Origin: Zopfochytrium polystomum | Taxonomy: Eukaryota > Chytridiomycota > Chytridiomycetes > Chytridiales > Chytridiaceae | Direction: 5' to 3' | DNA length: 64,000 bases | NCBI GenBank assembly: GCA_025765615.1 | Contig: JAIVFJ010000044.1 | Coordinates: 310,001-374,000, forward strand | In this document: piece after piece, positions 49,588 through 60,500 of the stretch | Position numbering within the stretch: position 1 is the stretch's first letter | How the letters are laid out: every line of letters begins with the position of its first letter | Notes under the pieces: model-generated | The model's database searches: none | Told to the model about the DNA's origin: nothing | What the model saw: only the letters and a program-made list of their open reading frames with translations | Made by a program: the position numbers and the translations under genes

Positions 49588-52500
49588 TGGACTTAGATTT
49601 GGATTTGTGAACTTGAACTGCTCGCTCTCAGGACATGTCAAGAACATAGACCAAGCATTTTCAGATATCCATTCAGACTATATTTTGTTGGCGGACACTG
49701 GGATCACTGTGGTGGAGAGTAACCCGTTGAGGGGATTGGTGGCTGACTCAAGGGGACCGGCGTTGGAGTTTGAGGAGCGGCTTGGGCATAAGGGCAAGAA
49801 GGGGGTATCCATTCATAAGGGCAGGAGGATGGAGGAGGACCTGGTGGTTCAGACATTGGAGAAGGACACAAAGGGGGAGTGGGTCATTGCGAGGATGTCA
49901 GAGATTATCATGGCAGTGGTGTACTTTGCACCCTCGACGGATTTGGAGGTGCTTCAGTCATTCTCAGCAACAGCAGACAGGATTGCAGGGGCTAATCCCC
50001 AGGCACCCTTTCTGATCATTGGAGATTTCAACACTTCACTGCAGGAGTACGGCTGTGCCCACTCGCAGCCCAGGCTGAGGGTGGACTGGTGGCGCGCTTG
50101 GATTGATGGTTCAGGATGGAGCAGGGTTGAGCCAGTTCGAGGCCAATGGACCACCTTCTCACCTAGAATTGCTGGCCCTGCAGGCAGGGGAGTCACTGAC
50201 TTGCTCCTTGTGAATCGAGCTGGACTTGGAGCTGTGCATAACTTGGTTGTCCATGACGCACCTGAGGAACACTTGCCTTTCACAGACCACAGGATGCTCA
50301 CCTTTGAGCTTCGAACACACTTGACCATGAAGCCACCCTTTGAGAGGCTGAATGTGCGCAGGCTGATGCTGAGACAAGTCCAGTATGAGAAGAAACTTGC
50401 AGAGACCAGGAAGCCCTTGAGACAAGAGATTCACTCAGCGTGGAAGACTGTGAATGCGGCTGCTGTAGCCCAGGAGGAGTGGTCTTTTGAGCGCAGACGT
50501 GCCTGTGCAGACTCTGTATCTCAGTTGGTGGTGAAGTGGCTTGTGGACACTGGAATCCAAGTGGCTGGGAAGACCAAGTTTAGGGGTGGTGCAGGCGGCC
50601 CTGATGTCGAGGAGAAGCATTTGGAGGAGCTGAAGCGCCGGCGGGACTTGTCCCGCATGGAGGCTGAAGCCCACCCTGATGCTGATCCTGTCGGGCAGAA
50701 GGACGCCTGGGCAAAGTTCAGGCAGTGGAACCGGCTGACAAAGGTGGCCATCAAACGCTACAGGAAGAGGGTGTACTCTGCTGTGCAGGACTTAGCTGTC
50801 AAGGACTTTGCTGCTGAAGCCAAGAGAATCAAGTGTCAGAAATCCAGAGTGGAGCGCACTCACTGTGCCCTTGACCCTCAGAAACTTCCAGATTATGCTG
50901 AGCACTTTAGGGGAACCATTGGCCATGAGCCAACTGGTACTGATGCCGTCAACCAGAATGTGTTAGCTGCCTGCAGTGCTGAACGACTCATGGTGCCTCT
51001 GAAGCTTTCTGAAGTTGCCTGGATCAAGAAGAATGCTGTGGAAGAAGCCTGCAGGATTGCACCCCGGGGCAAAGCCCCAGGGGAGGATGCCCTGTTTGGC
51101 GAACTGGTGTGCATTGCCCCACATGTGGTGGCTCCTGTGTTGCAGAGATTCTTTCAGCTGCTTGCAGCCCTCCAGGTGGTTCCCACACTCTGGGGGATCG
51201 CGAATGTTGCCCTGGTGTACAAGAACAAGGGGGTGAACACTGATGTGGCAAACTACAGGCCAATCTCTCTGTGCTCAAGGTTGAGGCTGGTGTATGAGCG
51301 GGTGTTGGCCCCGCAGGTGGAAAGAGTGGTTGAAGGAATGATCCACCCTTCGCAGGGTGGGTTCAGGCGCCACAGGTCCACCATGGACCAGGCATTCACT
51401 CTGCATGAGCTTCAGCAACAGTACCCTGATCTGACTGTGGTGTACTTGGACATCAAGGCTGCCTATGATTGCACAAACAGGAATTATGTGTGGGAGTCCA
51501 TCTGGAATGCCAAGAATGACAAGAGTCCTGAGTTTACCAGGAACCAGTTGCTGCCGATTCTCAGATCCTTGTTTGACTTTAATGCGTGCCAGCTTCTGGT
51601 CATGGGCCAGAAGTCTGATCAGATTCCAGTGACCCGGGGGTTTCTACAGGGAACTGTGCTGTCCCCAATGCTGTTCAATGTTGCCATCAACTCGCTGCCT
51701 GAGGCGCTCTCCAGGGTGCCCCACAGCCAGTTGGAATGTGGTGGATTGAAGATCAACTCTCTGCTGTTTGCTGATGACTCTGCAGTGTTTGCAAGGAACA
51801 AGGCTGTCCTTCAGAATATGCTTGATGAAGTCCACAACTGGTCCCAGAGGCGGGGCATGACTTTTGCAGCACAGAAATGTGTTGTTGTTTCCAAGACAAG
51901 GAACCTGAGATTGCAGATGAATGGGGTGGTGCTCCCCCAGGAGAAGACCACACTGCAGCTGGGACTTGTGCGTGATTGCAACGGCATCGACTTTGAGACG
52001 TCTCTGCAGATGAGGGTGAAGAAGACTGAGAAGATGCTTCAGTTTCTGAAATCTCGAGGGTTCAATGGCTGGGGATTCCGGCCTGTGAATGCGTACAGGG
52101 TGTACATGTGCTTTCTGCGGCCCATGCTGGAGTATGGGTTTGCATTGAGGCCAAATTCAGAGGCCTTCTTGGCCCCGGCCCAGAAGGTCCAGGACATGTG
52201 TTTGCGCCAGGCTCTGTCTTTTGGGAAAACATCCAGCACTGTGGCAATGCATCTGATTTTTGGAGTTGTGCCGATGGTTGCACGCAACAAGATGCTGAAC
52301 GCGAGATATTTCTACAGACTGCACCACATTCAGGACCAGAGAAACACCACTGCACACATGTACAGGCACATGGCTGAGCGGGGGAGGCGGGCTCCTGCAG
52401 GATCCCTTACCAGGCTCACTCTGTTCACACCGGATGTGGATCTATATTTTGGGTCGGTGCCACGGAAGGCCTTGGCACAGATTCCGTTTGTCAGACACAG

Positions 52501-53332
52501 GACTTATCCATATGACCTTGAAGTTACCAGATCTGAGCCCAAGAACATTGATGCTGTTGCTATGCAGAAGATGCACACTGTGTCACTTGAGAAGTATAAG
52601 GAAAAGGCCAACTTGACTGGAGTGGTGGCACCCCTGGTGGTCCCCCCTCACCGGGGGCCCTGCCAGGTGGTTCGTTCTGGTGCACTGTTTAACAGGAGGT
52701 GGTTGAGATGCCTTGTGGCTTGGATGGGTGGCCGTGTTGCCTATCACCAGGAGTGCAAGAAGTGTGATGCTGAGCTGGACAGGAACCATGCCTTGGAGTG
52801 TTCAGGTGTGCGCCGCCTCCTGGAGGCGGACCACCCTGAGTGCGTCCCAAGCGTGGAGCAGGCGAGGAGGAACATCACAGTGCTGGATCTGCTGCTGCAG
52901 ACTCTGACTTTCTGGGCGCCCTACACAGCCAATGATGCAGATAAGATTCCTCAGGAGACGAGGGTGGCTTCAAAGAAACTGGGGATGAAGCTTGCTCGGC
53001 TGATTGCAAAGATTCGAGTGGAATGCGCCGGAATGAGGGACTTTGTGGATGCTTCAGAGACCACAGCAGAACAGGAGGCAGATTATTTGATGGAAGCAGG
53101 GACAGTGGATGACAGGAGGGCGGATCTGAGGACTCGCATGCAGATGGCGCAGGTGCGGCGGCAAGCTAGAGAAGCTCTGCGTGCGCACTGGGATCCAGTG
53201 CGCAACAAGGGGTTTAGGGAATCGAGGAACAGGTGGCTGGCTAAGGAGACCCAGGGAGTGACGGGGAGGCCGGACAGATCCGGGTGGGTTGACTCTGATA
53301 CAGAGAGCGGTGCTTCAGTGGGAGGTGGATGA
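49580..53332 (+). CDS. Non-LTR ORF2 (A3)
   Basis: Intact 1250 codons, with the same protein as A1 as far as read. A silent change lies near 49909 (ATTATC for ATTATT). Confidence 0.9.
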   Translation: MIDGLRFGFVNLNCSLSGHVKNIDQAFSDIHSDYILLADTGITVVESNPLRGLVADSRGPALEFEERLGHKGKKGVSIHKGRRMEEDLVVQTLEKDTKGEWVIARMSEIIMAVVYFAPSTDLEVLQSFSATADRIAGANPQAPFLIIGDFNTSLQEYGCAHSQPRLRVDWWRAWIDGSGWSRVEPVRGQWTTFSPRIAGPAGRGVTDLLLVNRAGLGAVHNLVVHDAPEEHLPFTDHRMLTFELRTHLTMKPPFERLNVRRLMLRQVQYEKKLAETRKPLRQEIHSAWKTVNAAAVAQEEWSFERRRACADSVSQLVVKWLVDTGIQVAGKTKFRGGAGGPDVEEKHLEELKRRRDLSRMEAEAHPDADPVGQKDAWAKFRQWNRLTKVAIKRYRKRVYSAVQDLAVKDFAAEAKRIKCQKSRVERTHCALDPQKLPDYAEHFRGTIGHEPTGTDAVNQNVLAACSAERLMVPLKLSEVAWIKKNAVEEACRIAPRGKAPGEDALFGELVCIAPHVVAPVLQRFFQLLAALQVVPTLWGIANVALVYKNKGVNTDVANYRPISLCSRLRLVYERVLAPQVERVVEGMIHPSQGGFRRHRSTMDQAFTLHELQQQYPDLTVVYLDIKAAYDCTNRNYVWESIWNAKNDKSPEFTRNQLLPILRSLFDFNACQLLVMGQKSDQIPVTRGFLQGTVLSPMLFNVAINSLPEALSRVPHSQLECGGLKINSLLFADDSAVFARNKAVLQNMLDEVHNWSQRRGMTFAAQKCVVVSKTRNLRLQMNGVVLPQEKTTLQLGLVRDCNGIDFETSLQMRVKKTEKMLQFLKSRGFNGWGFRPVNAYRVYMCFLRPMLEYGFALRPNSEAFLAPAQKVQDMCLRQALSFGKTSSTVAMHLIFGVVPMVARNKMLNARYFYRLHHIQDQRNTTAHMYRHMAERGRRAPAGSLTRLTLFTPDVDLYFGSVPRKALAQIPFVRHRTYPYDLEVTRSEPKNIDAVAMQKMHTVSLEKYKEKANLTGVVAPLVVPPHRGPCQVVRSGALFNRRWLRCLVAWMGGRVAYHQECKKCDAELDRNHALECSGVRRLLEADHPECVPSVEQARRNITVLDLLLQTLTFWAPYTANDADKIPQETRVASKKLGMKLARLIAKIRVECAGMRDFVDASETTAEQEADYLMEAGTVDDRRADLRTRMQMAQVRRQAREALRAHWDPVRNKGFRESRNRWLAKETQGVTGRPDRSGWVDSDTESGASVGGG

Positions 53333-53621
53333 GTGTCTGGTTCTGTTGCCTCATCATTTGTTTTCCATTTGTTTTTTGTTGTGTTGACTTTATATTTTTA
53401 AGCTGTTGTCTGGTTTAGGTTTGTCTCTACTGCTCTTTCAGATTTCTTCTCTTCACCTTGGCCTCTTTGTTTTTCTTCCTCTTTGGCTTTCTCTCTCTTA
53501 CATGTGCCTCTTCTGACCTCTCGGACTTTCTTTCTTCTCCCTCACATGCATGTACTTTTTTAACTTTCAAGCTGCAGATTCCTCACCTTCGGGTTGGAGC
53601 GAATAATACACTATTGAAAAG
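53333..53621 (+). other. Non-LTR 3' UTR (A3)
   Basis: Same as A1; stem-loop at 53582-53599. Confidence 0.65.
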
Positions 53622-53633
53622 TTAGGGTTAGGG
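53622..53633 (+). repeat. Interstitial telomere repeat at the A3/N2 joint
   Basis: Exactly two TTAGGG units. Confidence 0.85.
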
Positions 53634-53635
53634 TC

Positions 53636-55981
53636 CCTCTGAAGCAGTCTGAAGTCTCCTGGATTAAGAAGGTTCATGTTGAAGAAGCCTGCAAGAATGC
53701 CCCCAGGGGCAAAGCCCCTGGAGAAGACATGCTTTTTGGGGAGTTGGTCTCAATTGCTCCGCATTTGGTTGCTGCAGTCCTGCACAGATTCTTTCAGCTT
53801 GTGGCCTCTCTTCATGTGGTTCCATCTCTGTGGTCTGTGGCCAATGTGGCCTTGGTCTACAAGAACAAGGGGATCAACAGCGATGTTGCAAACTACAGAC
53901 CCATCTCCTTGTGCTCTAGGATGCGACTGGTGTTTGAGCAAGTGATTGCACCCCAGGTTGAGCGTGTGGTTGAAGGCATGATCCACAGGGCGCAGGGAGG
54001 TTTCAGAAGAAAGCGGTCCACCATGGACCAGGCCTACACTTTGCATGAGCTTCAGCAGCTGAACCCCCAGATGCATGTGGTGTATTTGGACATTAAGGCC
54101 GCGTATGACTGCACAAACAGGAGTCTGGTGTGGGACTCCATCTGGTTTGCCAAGAATGATAAGAGTCGTGACTTTACAAGGACTCAACTGCTGCCGATCC
54201 TCAGATCTTTGTTTGATTTCAATGCATGCCAGCTGCTGGTACTTGGGAACAAGTCTGCTCAGATCCAAGTGACAAGAGGATTTCTCCAAGGCACAGTCCT
54301 GTCACCCATGCTGTTCAATGTTGCCATCAACTCCTTGCCTCAGACGTTGGCCATGTCTTTCAGAGACCACATGCTGACATTTAATGCAACCTCGCTCAAC
54401 TCGCTGCTCTTTGCTGACGACTCCTCAGTATTTGCCAAGGATGCGACGGTACTTCAGAGAATGCTAGACAAGGTGTATGAGTGGTCCCTTAAGCGGGGGA
54501 TGACATTTGCTGCCACGAAGTGTGTTGCAGTTTCAGCCAAGAAGAATTTGAAGTTGAAGATGAATGGAGTGGAGATTCCCCAGGAGGAGTCTACTACCCA
54601 GTTGGGTCTTGTGCGCACCTGCAGGGGTATTGACTTTGAGGCCTCGCTGGCCATGAGACTGAGGAAAACAGAAAAGATGCTGGCCTTTCTGGCTGCTCGG
54701 GGTTTCAACGGCTGGGGCTTCAGGCCCGTGTGCTCTTACAGGGTTTACATGTGTTTCCTGAGACCAATGATGGAGTATGGGTTCGCACTGCGCCCCCTGA
54801 CTCACACACAGCTGAAGGATGCGCAGAAGTTGCAGGACAAGTGCCTGCGGCAGGCGCTGTCACTGGGGAAGACCTCCTCAGGGGCGGCCCTGCATCTGAT
54901 GTTTGGAGTGGTCCCTGTGGCAGCCAGGAACAGGATGCTGAACGCCAGATACTTTTTCAGACTGCACCACATTCAGGATGCTCGCAACACAACGGCTCAG
55001 ATGTACAGGCACATGGTGGAAAAGATTGCTTCAGGGGCCTCTGTGGGACAGTCCTTGACAAAGTTTTCGCTTGACTATACGGATATTCAGTATTTCTTGA
55101 ACTCTGTGAGGCGGCCCTCCTTTGTGGAGTCGCCACTTGTGGTTCCCACAACCAAGGCCTATGACATTGAGTTGCCAGTGGTGAGAACAAAGAACATTGA
55201 GGCTGCAGACATGCTGCTGATGCACAAGCGGGCTCTGGTGAGGTGTCAGCAGAAATCCTCCCCCACAGGGGTGGCTCAGGCTTTGGAAGTGCCCTCACAC
55301 ATGGGGCCATGCCAAGTTATTCGATCTGGTGCGGCATTTAACAGGAAGTGGCTCAGACACCTGCTGATGTGGATGGCTGGGATGGTAGCATTTCACCAAC
55401 AGTGTGCAAGGGCTGGCTGTGCAGAGAAGTGCACTAGGAGGCATGTTTTGGAGTGTTCAGGGGTTAAGGACAGGCTGGAGAGGCTGCATCCTGAGTTGAT
55501 TCCCACTGCAGAGCAACAGGATTTGAACATTTCAGCAGTAGATTTGGGCCTAAGGTCGCTGGTCTTTTGGGCCCCCTACAGTGCCAAAGCTGAGGGCAAG
55601 ATCTCTAAGGAGACTCGCATTACATCAAAGAAGATGGGAATGAAGCTGGCCAGGATGATCATGCAGATGCGCATTGAGTGTGGAGGACTTGCGAATTTCA
55701 CTGATGCTTCAGAGACAACAGCAGCAGAGGAGGCAGAGGTCGTGGTGGAGGCAGGTCGTGTGGACCGACAGGATATGAGCATTCAGGAACGGATGGCAGC
55801 AGCCAGGGTGCGCAAGCTTGCAAGGTCAGTCATCATCACCACCTACGATCCAGTACGGAACAAACAATGGCGGGAGTCAAGGGAGAAGTGGAAGAAGAAG
55901 GAAACTGAGGGTGTTGAGGGGACAGTGGACGGCAATGGGCATGTGGACTCTGATTCAGAGGAGGAGGCTGGAACTGGGTGA
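53636..55981 (+). CDS. Non-LTR ORF2, C-terminal 782 codons (RT and knuckle) of N2
   Basis: Open from the element edge, with the first internal ATG at 53729. RT motifs are complete: GKAPGEDMLFGEL, NYRPISLCSRM, YLDIKAAYD, RGFLQGTVLSP and SLLFADDSS. The C-terminal Cys/His region is spaced differently (CARAGCAEKCTRRHVLEC), with an extra Cys, from the first family's C-X2-C-X7-H-X3-C. The endonuclease is missing, so the fragment cannot act alone. It is clearly related to but distinct from the A/N1/N3 family. Confidence 0.85.
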   Translation, partial: PLKQSEVSWIKKVHVEEACKNAPRGKAPGEDMLFGELVSIAPHLVAAVLHRFFQLVASLHVVPSLWSVANVALVYKNKGINSDVANYRPISLCSRMRLVFEQVIAPQVERVVEGMIHRAQGGFRRKRSTMDQAYTLHELQQLNPQMHVVYLDIKAAYDCTNRSLVWDSIWFAKNDKSRDFTRTQLLPILRSLFDFNACQLLVLGNKSAQIQVTRGFLQGTVLSPMLFNVAINSLPQTLAMSFRDHMLTFNATSLNSLLFADDSSVFAKDATVLQRMLDKVYEWSLKRGMTFAATKCVAVSAKKNLKLKMNGVEIPQEESTTQLGLVRTCRGIDFEASLAMRLRKTEKMLAFLAARGFNGWGFRPVCSYRVYMCFLRPMMEYGFALRPLTHTQLKDAQKLQDKCLRQALSLGKTSSGAALHLMFGVVPVAARNRMLNARYFFRLHHIQDARNTTAQMYRHMVEKIASGASVGQSLTKFSLDYTDIQYFLNSVRRPSFVESPLVVPTTKAYDIELPVVRTKNIEAADMLLMHKRALVRCQQKSSPTGVAQALEVPSHMGPCQVIRSGAAFNRKWLRHLLMWMAGMVAFHQQCARAGCAEKCTRRHVLECSGVKDRLERLHPELIPTAEQQDLNISAVDLGLRSLVFWAPYSAKAEGKISKETRITSKKMGMKLARMIMQMRIECGGLANFTDASETTAAEEAEVVVEAGRVDRQDMSIQERMAAARVRKLARSVIITTYDPVRNKQWRESREKWKKKETEGVEGTVDGNGHVDSDSEEEAGTG

Positions 55982-56272
55982 CAGTTTGTGCAGTGTTTCA
56001 GGTGCAGTTCTTCGAACCTCATTTGTTATCTATTTGTTTTCTTGTTGTTTAATTTCATTCACCTCTGTGGATCTTCTCCTCTCTTTCTTTTCGATCTAGT
56101 TGCTGTCCTTTGTTCTTCTCTTCTGCCTTTTGATTCTCTACCTGGCACCTCGTTCTTGCCTCTGGACATGTTTCTCCTATTTCATATGTACGCACTTTTT
56201 AACTTTCAAAGTTGCAGATTCCTCACCCTCTCCCTCGGGGGCGGGTTGGAGCGAATAAATCCCGTTGAAAAG
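55982..56272 (+). other. 3' UTR of N2 with variant terminal stem-loop
   Basis: The stem at 56222-56251 reads CTCACCC ... GGGTTGGAG, with a longer GC-rich loop than in the first family. The basal CTC/GAG pairing, the TG bulge and the GCGAATAA that follows are retained. Confidence 0.65.
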
Positions 56273-56284
56273 TTAGGGTTAGGG
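56273..56284 (+). repeat. Interstitial telomere repeat at the N2/N3 joint
   Basis: Exactly two TTAGGG units. Confidence 0.85.
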
Positions 56285-56294
56285 AGGAGCCCAG

Positions 56295-56353
56295 TAGCTC
56301 AGTTGGTTAACACCTCTGAGTTTGCCGGTGAGGGGCGCCGGTTCGATCCCGGC
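56295..56353 (+). promoter_or_regulatory. tRNA-like Pol III internal promoter (N3)
   Basis: A box 56295-56306, B box 56340-56350. Between them two bases differ from A1 (CTCTGAGTTTGCCGGTG), but both boxes and the T-arm are unchanged. In the hairpin near 56470-56500 a loop base change keeps the GTACCTGG/CCAGGTAC stem. Confidence 0.65.
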
Positions 56354-56864
56354 AAAGGTCAGAGGGGAAGAGCGTCTAAAAACCATCCGATAAGGACACC
56401 CCGACCCTCCTCTGGTAGCCCCTGGTGGTTAGTACGGTGAAAGCCGTGCGAGGTAGCTCAAATAACGGGAAGGTACCTGGCACGCTACCCAGGTACTGGG
56501 CCGTCGCGGTTAAGTTGAGTGATGTCCTCCAATGACAGCTCCCCATAAGGACAGCTAAGGAGACTATACTGACCGGCGCGACTGATGAGAGCGGCTACCG
56601 GTGTGCTAAGCATGCTCAAGGTTTCACGGTGCCTAGTGAATAAAGTTGAGCCCCAGTTGGGGGGCCTGAGGGTTCAACTCCCTCCTAGGTACGGAGGAGG
56701 AGGAGGAGGAAGGAGATGAGGGGGACGACGCTGAGCGGCGGTCGGTCGGGAAGGTGGCGATACGAAAGGAGAGGCCCCGCCCCCCCTCCCGTACAGCAGT
56801 AACGCGCCAACCGAGCAGTGGTGGCTCTGCCGCTGCTCGCCGGCTTCCGCTAAGTTTTGCCGCA

Positions 56865-57596
56865 ATGGCAGCTGCCCATGCTCCTGAACCGCTGTTTCCT
56901 AACAACTTCCGCAAGGCACTGAAGACAATTACCGACCCCAAGGTTGACACTGAGACCAAGCTCAAGCAGATCTTCAGACCCAGATCCTCCGTTGTCGAGG
57001 CGCGCCGCGCAGCGCCAGACTATGTCCCGCCTGCGTGGTCCCTTGACGGAGCGAAGTATGTTCCAGTCTATGTCAGACCCAATCTTTCAGATGTTGGCCG
57101 GGCTGCGCCCCGCCATAGTTTGAGACTGCTATTCACTGCTGCAAATGGATTCCCCCGAGTTCCTGAGATCTCCGTGATTGGCAAGCATGCATCGCTGATG
57201 GAATGCTGGGTTTTGGAATCTGAGAAGGCCAAGTTTGTGGCAGCCTGTAAAAAGGCTGAGGTTGTGGTGGATGATGAGTGTGAACCCTGGAAACCCTCAC
57301 GCCTTCGATTGGGGGCTGAGGCTGAAGCTGCTGCTGCACGAGCCTTTGTGAGCCGCATTGCTGGAATTCTGAACCACCCGACATTCCGCCCATCTGTGCT
57401 GCTGGCAAAGTCTATCTGTGAATTTGTGCCCCGCCGGTTTGTGGCTGACCTGAAGGTGAAGCTTCGCGACCCGTCACACTTTCCCACCAAGGGGAAGGAG
57501 CCGGAGACGGAGGCAGAACCTTTGGAGACACCCAAGCCCCGTGGGGCTGAAGACACAGGAGCTTCCAGTGGTGCCGACGCTATGCTTGATGATTGA
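56865..57596 (+). CDS. Non-LTR ORF1, 243 residues with an open upstream extension (N3)
   Basis: The first ATG of the frame is 56865. The frame is nevertheless open from 56670 and encodes an Asp/Glu-rich then Arg/Pro-rich segment (EEEEEEGDEGDDAERR, RKERPRPPSR, LPLSFAAM). The part RRLPLSFAA resembles the start of N4 ORF1 (HPLSFAA). Translation may therefore begin at a non-ATG codon (GTG at 56754 or ACG at 56691), adding 37 or more residues. From MAAAH onward it equals N1 ORF1 except K for T in the middle. Confidence 0.8.
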   Translation: MAAAHAPEPLFPNNFRKALKTITDPKVDTETKLKQIFRPRSSVVEARRAAPDYVPPAWSLDGAKYVPVYVRPNLSDVGRAAPRHSLRLLFTAANGFPRVPEISVIGKHASLMECWVLESEKAKFVAACKKAEVVVDDECEPWKPSRLRLGAEAEAAAARAFVSRIAGILNHPTFRPSVLLAKSICEFVPRRFVADLKVKLRDPSHFPTKGKEPETEAEPLETPKPRGAEDTGASSGADAMLDD

Positions 57597-60500
57597 TGAA
57601 CTTAGATTTGGATTTGTGAACTTGAACTGCTCGCTCTCAGGGCATGTCAAGAACATCAACCAAGCATTTTCAGATTCAGATTATATTTTGTTGGCGGACA
57701 CTGGGGTGTGCGTGGGGGAAAGTAATCCATTGAGGGGGATGGTGGCAGAGTCTCGTGGGCCCCCCCCGGAGTATGTGGTGCGCCAGGCGATCGGACACAA
57801 GGGGAAGAAGGGGGTGTCGATCCACAAGAGCAGGAGGATGGAGGAAGACCTGGTGGTTCAGACTTTGGAGAAGGACACAAAGGGGGAGTGGGTCATTGCG
57901 AGGATGTCAGAGATTATTATGGCAGTGGTGTACTTTGCACCCTCGACGGATTTGGAGGTGCTTCAGTCATTCTCAGCAACAGCAGACAGGATTGCTGGGG
58001 CTAATCCCCAGGCACCCTTTCTGATCATTGGAGATTTCAACACTTCACTGCAGGAGTACGGCTGTGCCCACTCGCAGCCCAGGCTGAGGGTGGACTGGTG
58101 GCGCGCTTGGATTGATGGTTCAGGATGGAGCCGGGTTGAGCCAGTTCGGGGCCAGTGGACCACCTTCTCACCTAGAATTGCTGGCCCTGCAGGCAGGGGA
58201 GTCACTGACTTGCTCCTTGTGAATCGAGCTGGACTTGGAGCTGTGCATAACTTGGTTGTCCATGACGCACCTGAGGAATACCTGGCTTTCACAGACCACA
58301 GGATGCTCACCTTTGAGCTTCGAACACACTTGACCATGAAACCACCCTTTGAGAGACTGAATGTGCGCAGGCTGATGCTGAGACAAGTCCAGTATGAGAA
58401 GAAACTTGCAGAGACCAGGAAGCCCTTGAGACAAGAGATTCACTCAGCGTGGAAGACTGTGAATGCGGCTGCTGTAGCCCAGGAGGAGTGGTCTTTTGAG
58501 CGCAGACGTGCCTGTGCAGACTCTGTATCTCAGTTGGTAGTGAAGTGGCTTGTGGACACTGGAGTCCAAGTGGCTGGGAAGACCAAGTTTAGTGGTGGTG
58601 CAGGCGGCCCTGATGTCGAGGAGAAGCATTTGGAGGAGCTGAAGCGCCGGCGGGACTTGTCCCGCATGGAGGCTGAAGCCCACCCTGATGCTGATCCTGT
58701 CGGGCAGAAGGACGCCTGGGCAAAGTTCAGGCAGTGGAACCGGCTGACAAAGGTGGCCATCAAACGCTACAGGAAGAGGGTGTACTCTGCTGTGCAGGAT
58801 TTAGCTGTCAAGGACTTTGCTGCTGAAGCCAAGAGAATCAAGTGTCAGAAATCCAGAGTGGAGCGCACTCACTGTGCCCTTGACCCTCAGAAACTTCCAG
58901 ACTATGCTGCTCACTTTAGAGGAACCATTGGCCATGAACCGACTGGAACTGATGCCATCAACCAGGATGTCTTAGCTGCCTGCAGTACTGAACGGCCCAT
59001 GGTGCCTCTGAAGCTATCTGAAGTTGCCTGGATCAAGAAGAATGCTGTGGAAGAGGCTTGCAAGATTGCACCCCGGGGCAAAGCCCCAGGGGAGGATGCC
59101 CTGTTTGGCGAACTGGTGTGCATTGCCCCACATGTGGTGGCTCCTGTGTTGCAGAGATTCTTCCAGTTGCTTGCAGCCCTCCAGGTGGTTCCCACACTCT
59201 GGGGGATCGCGAATGTTGCCCTGGTGTACAAGAACAAGGGGGTGAACACTGATGTGGCAAACTACAGGCCAATCTCTCTGTGCTCAAGGCTGAGGCTGGT
59301 GTATGAGCGGGTGTTGGCCCCGCAGGTGGAAAGAGTGGTTGAAGGAATGATCCACCCCTCACAGGGTGGTTTCAGGCGCCACAGGTCCACCATGGACCAG
59401 GCATTCACTCTGCATGAGCTTCAGCAACAGTACCCTGATCTGACTGTGGTGTACTTGGACATCAAGGCTGCCTATGATTGCACAAACAGGAATTATGTGT
59501 GGGAGTCCATCTGGAATGCCAAGAATGACAAGAGCCCTGAGTTTACCAGGAACCAGTTGCTGCCGATTCTCAGATCCTTGTTTGACTTTAATGCGTGCCA
59601 GCTTCTGGTCATGGGCCAGAAGTCTGATCAGATTCCAGTGACCCGGGGGTTTCTACAGGGAACTGTGCTGTCCCCAATGCTGTTCAATGTTGCCATCAAC
59701 TCGCTGCCTGAGGCGCTCTCCAGGGTGCCCCACAGCCAGTTGGAATGTGGTGGATTGAAGATCAACTCTCTGCTGTTTGCTGATGACTCTGCAGTGTTTG
59801 CAAGGAACAAGGCTGTCCTTCAGAATATGCTTGATGACGTCCACAACTGGTCCCAGAGGCGGGGCATGACTTTTGCAGCACAGAAATGTGTTGTTGTTTC
59901 CAAGACAAGGAACCTGAGATTGCAGATGAATGGGGTGGTGCTCCCCCAGGAGAAGACTACACTGCAGTTGGGACTTGTGCGTGATTGCAATGGCATTGAC
60001 TTTGAGACGTCTCTGCAGATGAGGGTGAAGAAGACTGAGAAGATGCTTCAGTTTCTGAAATCTCGAGGGTTCAATGGCTGGGGATTCCGGCCTGTGAATG
60101 CGTACAGGGTGTACATGTGCTTTCTGCGGCCCATGCTGGAGTATGGGTTTGCATTGAGGCCAAATTCAGAGGCCTTCTTGGCCCCGGCCCAGAAGGTCCA
60201 GGACATGTGTTTGCGCCAGGCTCTGTCTTTTGGGAAAACATCCAGCACTGTGGCAATGCATCTGATTTTTGGAGTTGTGCCGATGGTTGCACGCAACAAG
60301 ATGCTGAACGCGAGATATTTCTACAGACTGCACCACATTCAGGACCAGAGAAACACCACTGCACACATGTACAGGCACATGGCTGAGCGGGGGAGGCGGG
60401 CTCCTGCAGGATCCCTTACCAGGCTCACTCTGTTCACACCGGATGTGGATCTATATTTTGGGTCGGTGCCACGGAAGGCCTTGGCACAGATTCCGTTTGT

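Larger units (their letters stand above)
48855..53621 (+). mobile_element. APE-type non-LTR retrotransposon, copy A3 (recombinant, as A1)
   Basis: It carries the same ORF1 deletion and the same A/N1 hybrid ORF2 as A1, so it descends from the same crossover. Instead of a PLE, the next module is the 5'-truncated element N2. Confidence 0.85.
53634..56272 (+). mobile_element. 5'-truncated non-LTR retrotransposon of a second family (N2)
   Basis: It begins inside ORF2 (TCCCTCTGAAGCAGTCTG), at the sequence found at 63811 in element N4, and both then continue alike to the window end. The 3' end has the same stem-loop design and GTTGAAAAG terminus as the first family. It is a typical product of incomplete reverse transcription. 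Confidence 0.85.
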
